Shown here piece by piece: positions 4,920-7,775 of a stretch of DNA of 7,775 nt (positions are counted from its first letter, which is position 1; every line of letters begins with the position of its first letter). Source of the DNA: Planctomycetota bacterium (lineage in GTDB: Bacteria; Planctomycetota; SBBH01; JAHFOU01); NCBI GenBank assembly GCA_023261525.1, contig JAHFOU010000100.1:1-7775 (forward strand). The letters run 5' to 3'. The notes under the pieces were generated by a model. The model saw only the letters and a list, made by a program, of their open reading frames with translations. It did no database searches and was not told the origin of the DNA. A program made the translations under genes and the position numbers.

Positions 4920-5327
4920 TTGGCTGTGTGTAAGATCCCCGCATTCCTGGTAGCGCTCCTCTTTGTCTTCCACTCCTTCACCGCTCCCTTGTGGGTCCTT
5001 TGCCATGCTTCTGGGCCTGGCGGGCACGAGCGCATGGAGTTCTCCTTCTCCACGTGCTGCAAGGAGCATGACTTCCACGCCGCCGCTTCCACCCGGACCT
5101 CTCCTTGTTCGGTGGATCCCAACTGTTGCGGCACCTGTACGGACGAGAGGGTCGATCGCCCCATCGTTCAGCCGCTCTCCCAGAGCGTTCCCGTGTTGGC
5201 GCCTCCCGTCCTCCTTTCGGAAGTCTCCTTTCCCAGCACGCCTTCGTTCTCGCCGACCACCTCCGCATTCCCCGATCCTGCCAGCGATCCCCCGCTCTTC
5301 CTGACTTACTGCACCTTCCGGATCTAA
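4920..5327 (+). CDS. Small secreted Cys-rich protein at the head of the metal-efflux operon
   Basis: This is a 135-residue protein if started at TTG 4920 (GTG 4926 is an alternative; an in-frame TAG at 4911 limits the start). Residues 1-30 look like a signal peptide (CKIPAFLVALLFVFHSFTAPLWVLCHA). The next 50 or so residues carry most of the Cys and His: CHA, HERMEF, TCCKEHDFH, then a CCGTCTDE motif. A Pro/Ser-rich tail follows, ending FLTYCTFRI. Small proteins of this layout (secreted, a CC pair, a CGxC(T/V)D motif, Pro-rich tail) precede CzcCBA-type operons in Geobacter-like bacteria as I recall; that is memory, not a search result. I infer a periplasmic metal-binding or sensing role. Third-position G/C is weaker than in its neighbours and the start has no clear ribosome-binding site. 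The efflux genes follow after 84 bases. Confidence 0.68.
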   Translation: MAVCKIPAFLVALLFVFHSFTAPLWVLCHASGPGGHERMEFSFSTCCKEHDFHAAASTRTSPCSVDPNCCGTCTDERVDRPIVQPLSQSVPVLAPPVLLSEVSFPSTPSFSPTTSAFPDPASDPPLFLTYCTFRI

Positions 5328-5347
5328 TTCTCCCCGCCTAGGGATTC

Positions 5348-5375
5348 GCGTTGCCTCGCATGCCGCGAGGCACGC
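5348..5375 (+). repeat. Hairpin in the leader of the efflux genes
   Basis: TGCCTCGC (5352-5359) pairs with GCGAGGCA (5365-5372) around ATGCC, extended by GCG/CGC beyond a single bulged T. There is no following T-run, so it is not an obvious terminator. It may stabilise or process the message between the Cys-rich gene and the outer-membrane factor gene. Confidence 0.4.
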
Positions 5376-5378
5376 TAC

Positions 5379-5398
5379 GGGCCTGCTCGTCCAGGCCC
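5379..5398 (+). repeat. Second leader hairpin next to the ribosome-binding site
   Basis: GGGCCTG (5379-5385) and CAGGCCC (5392-5398) form a perfect 7-base stem with a 6-base loop. It ends 4 bases before the AGGAGG Shine-Dalgarno. Confidence 0.4.
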
Positions 5399-5402
5399 AG
5401 GC

Positions 5403-5408
5403 AGGAGG
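5403..5408 (+). promoter_or_regulatory. Strong Shine-Dalgarno for the outer-membrane factor gene
   Basis: AGGAGG is 3 bases before ATG 5412, close but fixing that start. The hairpin at 5379-5398 lies just upstream. Confidence 0.6.
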
Positions 5409-5411
5409 AAT

Positions 5412-6758
5412 ATGCGTATCGCATCGTTCGGTTGTGTGCTCGGTCTCGGCCTCTTCGGCTGCACCCGTTACCAGGCCCAGCCCATGGAGGCCCGGCAGAT
5501 CCTGGAGGATCTGAGGGCCGCCACCCTGGAAGGGGTGACCATCCCGGCCGGGCCCGGTGACAGGACTCAGGCCGGGGCCTTCGACCCCTCGGACGGGCTT
5601 TCTCCCTCGGAGGCCGTCTCGGTGGCCCTCGCCCTCAACCCAGGCCTCCGGTCCAGCCGCTTGGAGAAGGGCGTGGCCGATGCCCAGCTCCTGGCCGCCG
5701 GACTCTATCCCGACCCCGAACTCGACGCCCGATGGATCCAGCGGAGCGAGGACACCACTCTGGAGGCTAACCTTCTCCAGCTCCTCCCCATCACCGGAGA
5801 GCGCGGCATCCGCAAGGAGAAGGCCCGGCTGCGCCTGGAGGAGATCCGCTGGGACGTTGCCTGGGAGGAGTGGAAGCTCGCCCACGCTGTCGAGTCCGCC
5901 TTCGTGGAGGTCGTGGCGGCCGGTCAGAGAGTCGAGGTGGACCGTTCCGGCCTCAAGATTCGGGAGAAGGCGGCCGCTCTGTTGGAAGATCGCCGCCGCC
6001 TAGGCGGCGCCACCCTCTTCGAGGTGAACCTCGCCCAGATCGACGTCTCCAACCAGAAGCGCCAACTCGCCGCAGGGGAGACCGAGGAGCGCCTGGCCCG
6101 TCAGGCCCTGAACCGCCTCCTGGGGCTGGGTCCTGACACCGCCTACGCCCTCCAGGAGGGGAGCATCCTGCCGGACGACTGGACCTGTCCTCTCGCCCAG
6201 AACGCGCTGGAGGAGCTGGCCGTCTCCCGCCGCAGCGACCTCGCCGCGGCCAAGCAGGGTTACGAGCAAGCCGAGCGGGACCTTCAGCTCGCCACCCGGG
6301 GGCAGTACCCCCGCCTCAGGATCGGCCCTTCCTATGGAAAAGATGGAGAAAACGACGGCCTGGGGATCGGGGCCGGCGTGGACATCCCCCTCTGGAACCG
6401 GAACCGCGGCGAGATCGCCGAGAAGCTGGCCCAGCGGGAGAAGACCGCCCAGGCCTTCCGGACCCAGGTGGCTGACGTGCGCTCCGAGATCGCCGCGGCA
6501 CTGGCGGAGATCGAGCGCGAGCGCGCCGGGGTGCTGCTTTACGAAAAGGAGACTCGTCCCCGCCTGGAGCAGGTGGTCGGCCTCACCGAGGAGGCCATCA
6601 AGGCCGGGAAGTTCGATGTCCTCTCGCTACTTCTGCTCCAGGACCGCCTCTCCGCCGCTCGGCGCGACCAGGTGGCCTCCCGGGCCGCCTACCGGAAGGC
6701 GGCGATCCGGCTGGAAGAGGTCCTCGGAGTCCCCCTGACGGAGGTCGGCAAGCCATGA
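5412..6758 (+). CDS. czcC: Outer-membrane efflux factor (TolC family, CzcC/CusC-like lipoprotein)
   Basis: This 448-residue protein would be the outer-membrane channel of a tripartite RND metal-efflux pump. The N-terminus MRIASFGCVLGLGLFGC has a lipobox-like LFGC with Cys17 as the probable lipidation site. Two OEP repeats follow: the first from about LSPSEAVSVALALNPGLRSSR (residue 62 on), with YPDPELDARW and LLQLLPITGERG, typical of the CzcC branch; the second from about residue 267 with ELAVSRRSDLAAAKQ, QYPRLRIGPSYG and the conserved VDIPLWNRNRGEIAEKLAQRE. Long alpha-helical stretches between them suit the periplasmic tunnel. Length is normal for the family (about 420-460). Its stop overlaps an ATG (ATGA at 6755-6758) at the head of the adaptor gene frame. 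The czcC symbol is family level; the exported metal (Co/Zn/Cd, Cu/Ag or Ni) cannot be read from the sequence. Confidence 0.9.
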   Translation: MRIASFGCVLGLGLFGCTRYQAQPMEARQILEDLRAATLEGVTIPAGPGDRTQAGAFDPSDGLSPSEAVSVALALNPGLRSSRLEKGVADAQLLAAGLYPDPELDARWIQRSEDTTLEANLLQLLPITGERGIRKEKARLRLEEIRWDVAWEEWKLAHAVESAFVEVVAAGQRVEVDRSGLKIREKAAALLEDRRRLGGATLFEVNLAQIDVSNQKRQLAAGETEERLARQALNRLLGLGPDTAYALQEGSILPDDWTCPLAQNALEELAVSRRSDLAAAKQGYEQAERDLQLATRGQYPRLRIGPSYGKDGENDGLGIGAGVDIPLWNRNRGEIAEKLAQREKTAQAFRTQVADVRSEIAAALAEIERERAGVLLYEKETRPRLEQVVGLTEEAIKAGKFDVLSLLLLQDRLSAARRDQVASRAAYRKAAIRLEEVLGVPLTEVGKP

Positions 6759-6774
6759 CCCAACACACCCACCC

Positions 6775-6780
6775 AAGGAG
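6775..6780 (+). promoter_or_regulatory. Ribosome-binding site deciding the adaptor start
   Basis: AAGGAG is 7 bases before ATG 6788. An earlier in-frame ATG at 6755 overlaps the previous stop but would put a His/polar stretch (TQHTHPRSHS) before the signal peptide, so 6788 is preferred. Confidence 0.6.
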
Positions 6781-6787
6781 TCACTCC

Positions 6788-7775
6788 ATGCGGACCGTCA
6801 CCTGGATCCTGGCCTCGGCCTTCCTGCTGGCAGGCCCCCTCGTCGGCGAAGAGGATCCCGCCACCGCCCACAAGGACGCGGAGCACGGGCAGGAGAAGAA
6901 GGAAGAGCCCAAGCCCGAAGCGGGCGAGGTCAAGCTCACGCCCCGCGCCCTCCAGACCGCCGAGCTGGAGATCCAGGCGGCCGCTCCCGCAGTCCTGCGC
7001 CTGGGGATCAGCCTTCCCGGGGAGATTACCCTCAATGAAGACCGCCTGGCCCACGTCACCCCGCGTTCCTCCGGGGTGGTGAAGGAGGTCCTCAAGGCCC
7101 TCGGGGACAAGGTCCAGGAGGGCGAGCCCCTAGCCGTCCTGGAGAGCCCTGAACTCGCCGAGGCCGTGAGCGCCCACCTGACCGCCGCTCGCCAGCTGGA
7201 GATTGCCAAGGCGGGCCTCAAGCGCGAGGAGGAGATGCTGGAGAAGGGCGCCTCCTCCGGGAAGGAGGTCTTCGAGGCCAAACGCATCCTAGCCGAGGCC
7301 GAGAACGCCGACACGACCACCCAGCAGCGCCTCCGAGCCCTGGGCTTGGGCGAGGAGGAGGTCCACCAGGTGAAGGGCACGGGCAAGGAGCCCTTCGCCC
7401 GCATCACCCTCAAGGCCCCGCTCTCCGGGACCATCGTCGGTCGCCACATGACCGTGGGCGAGGCCGTGCACGCCGACAGCGAGGTCTTCCTCGTGGCCGA
7501 CCTGGGCAGCGTCTGGGCGAACATCGCCGTCTATCCCCAGGACCTCCCCAAGGTGAAGCCTGGGCTGTCCCTCCTGGTCTCCTCCGAGGCCGATCCCAAG
7601 GGCGTGGAGGCCAAGGTGGCCTACCTCGTCCCCCTCGTGAACGAGCGCACCCGGGCGGCCGTGGCCCGCTCCGTCCTGCCCAATCCTGACGGGAAGTGGC
7701 GACCGGGGATGTTCGTGACGGTCCGGTTGGTCCTCGAGGAAGCCAAGGCCGCGGTGGCCGTCCCGGATGAGGCCC
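6788..7775 (+). CDS. czcB: RND efflux periplasmic adaptor subunit (HlyD/CzcB-like), 3' end cut
   Basis: 329 complete codons are visible and the frame runs off the right edge; CzcB-type adaptors are usually about 380-450 residues, so roughly the last fifth is missing. MRTVTWILASAFLLAGPLVG is a signal peptide. A charged linker with a few His (AHKDAEHGQEKKEEPKPEAG) follows and may bind metal. The first lipoyl half is at about 88-120 (VTPRSSGVVKEVLKALGDKV, EGEPLAVLESPELAEA), a coiled-coil hairpin at about 125-185, and the second lipoyl half at about 200-235 (ITLKAPLSGTIVGRHMTVGEAV, VFLVADLGSVWANIAVYPQDL). Then comes a beta-barrel region with VNERTRAAVARSVLPNPDGKWRPGMFV, the usual CzcB/CusB landmark. 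It bridges the outer-membrane factor just upstream and an RND pump expected next. The metal is not determined. Confidence 0.9.
   Translation, partial: MRTVTWILASAFLLAGPLVGEEDPATAHKDAEHGQEKKEEPKPEAGEVKLTPRALQTAELEIQAAAPAVLRLGISLPGEITLNEDRLAHVTPRSSGVVKEVLKALGDKVQEGEPLAVLESPELAEAVSAHLTAARQLEIAKAGLKREEEMLEKGASSGKEVFEAKRILAEAENADTTTQQRLRALGLGEEEVHQVKGTGKEPFARITLKAPLSGTIVGRHMTVGEAVHADSEVFLVADLGSVWANIAVYPQDLPKVKPGLSLLVSSEADPKGVEAKVAYLVPLVNERTRAAVARSVLPNPDGKWRPGMFVTVRLVLEEAKAAVAVPDEA

Noticed and set aside
4878..5885. Long minus-strand open frame continuing upstream of the 104-residue gene
   Set aside because: The extra residues are low-complexity Gly/Glu/Arg-rich sequence antisense to the outer-membrane factor and the Cys-rich gene; high GC readily yields such shadow frames.
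6781..7524. 247-codon minus-strand frame antisense to the adaptor
   Set aside because: It is Ser/Arg/Ala-rich shadow sequence; the + strand shows a complete CzcB-like domain order.

Overview
The window is a GC-rich bacterial segment with strong G/C preference at third codon positions, tightly packed genes and ATGA stop/start overlaps. The gene mix (type IV pilus-like pseudopilins, cobalamin genes, a DUF1275 membrane protein and a metal-type RND efflux operon) suggests a Gram-negative, environmental bacterium, possibly an acidobacterium of the Holophaga/Geothrix kind or a Geobacter-like organism. That placement is an impression from gene content and composition. No rRNA or other phylogenetic marker is present.

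Layout. Positions 1-1294 (+) hold the end of an unidentified gene and then a complete prepilin-type protein of the PilW/GspJ kind. Positions 1296-2470 (+) hold a cobalamin pair: a histidine phosphatase (CobC-like) whose only sensible start codon is a non-standard ACG, overlapping by 4 bases with cobO, the corrinoid adenosyltransferase. At 2476-3114 (+) follows a YHS metal-binding domain fused to a four-helix MauE/DoxX-like membrane protein. A DUF1275 membrane protein (3124-3795, -) converges on it with a 9-base gap.

Positions 3796-4562 carry no convincing gene. This 767-base stretch is crowded with inverted repeats: two long hairpins exactly abutting (4221-4252 and 4253-4292), further stems on both sides, a diverged direct repeat about 410 bases apart, and a cluster of TGTCC/GGACA motifs around an 18-base perfect palindrome. 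It may encode a structured RNA or be a non-coding repeat element. This is the least explained part of the window.

Positions 4563-4877 (-) encode a 104-residue hypothetical protein. Divergent from it, 4920-5327 (+) encodes a secreted Cys-rich small protein. It leads into an outer-membrane factor (5412-6758) and a periplasmic adaptor (6788 to the window end), that is, the C and B parts of a CzcCBA/CusCBA-type heavy-metal efflux pump. The inner-membrane RND pump gene would be expected just past the right edge.

The metal theme recurs: the YHS-MauE protein, the Cys-rich secreted protein and the efflux operon may all serve metal handling, while the phosphatase and CobO serve late cobalamin synthesis or salvage.
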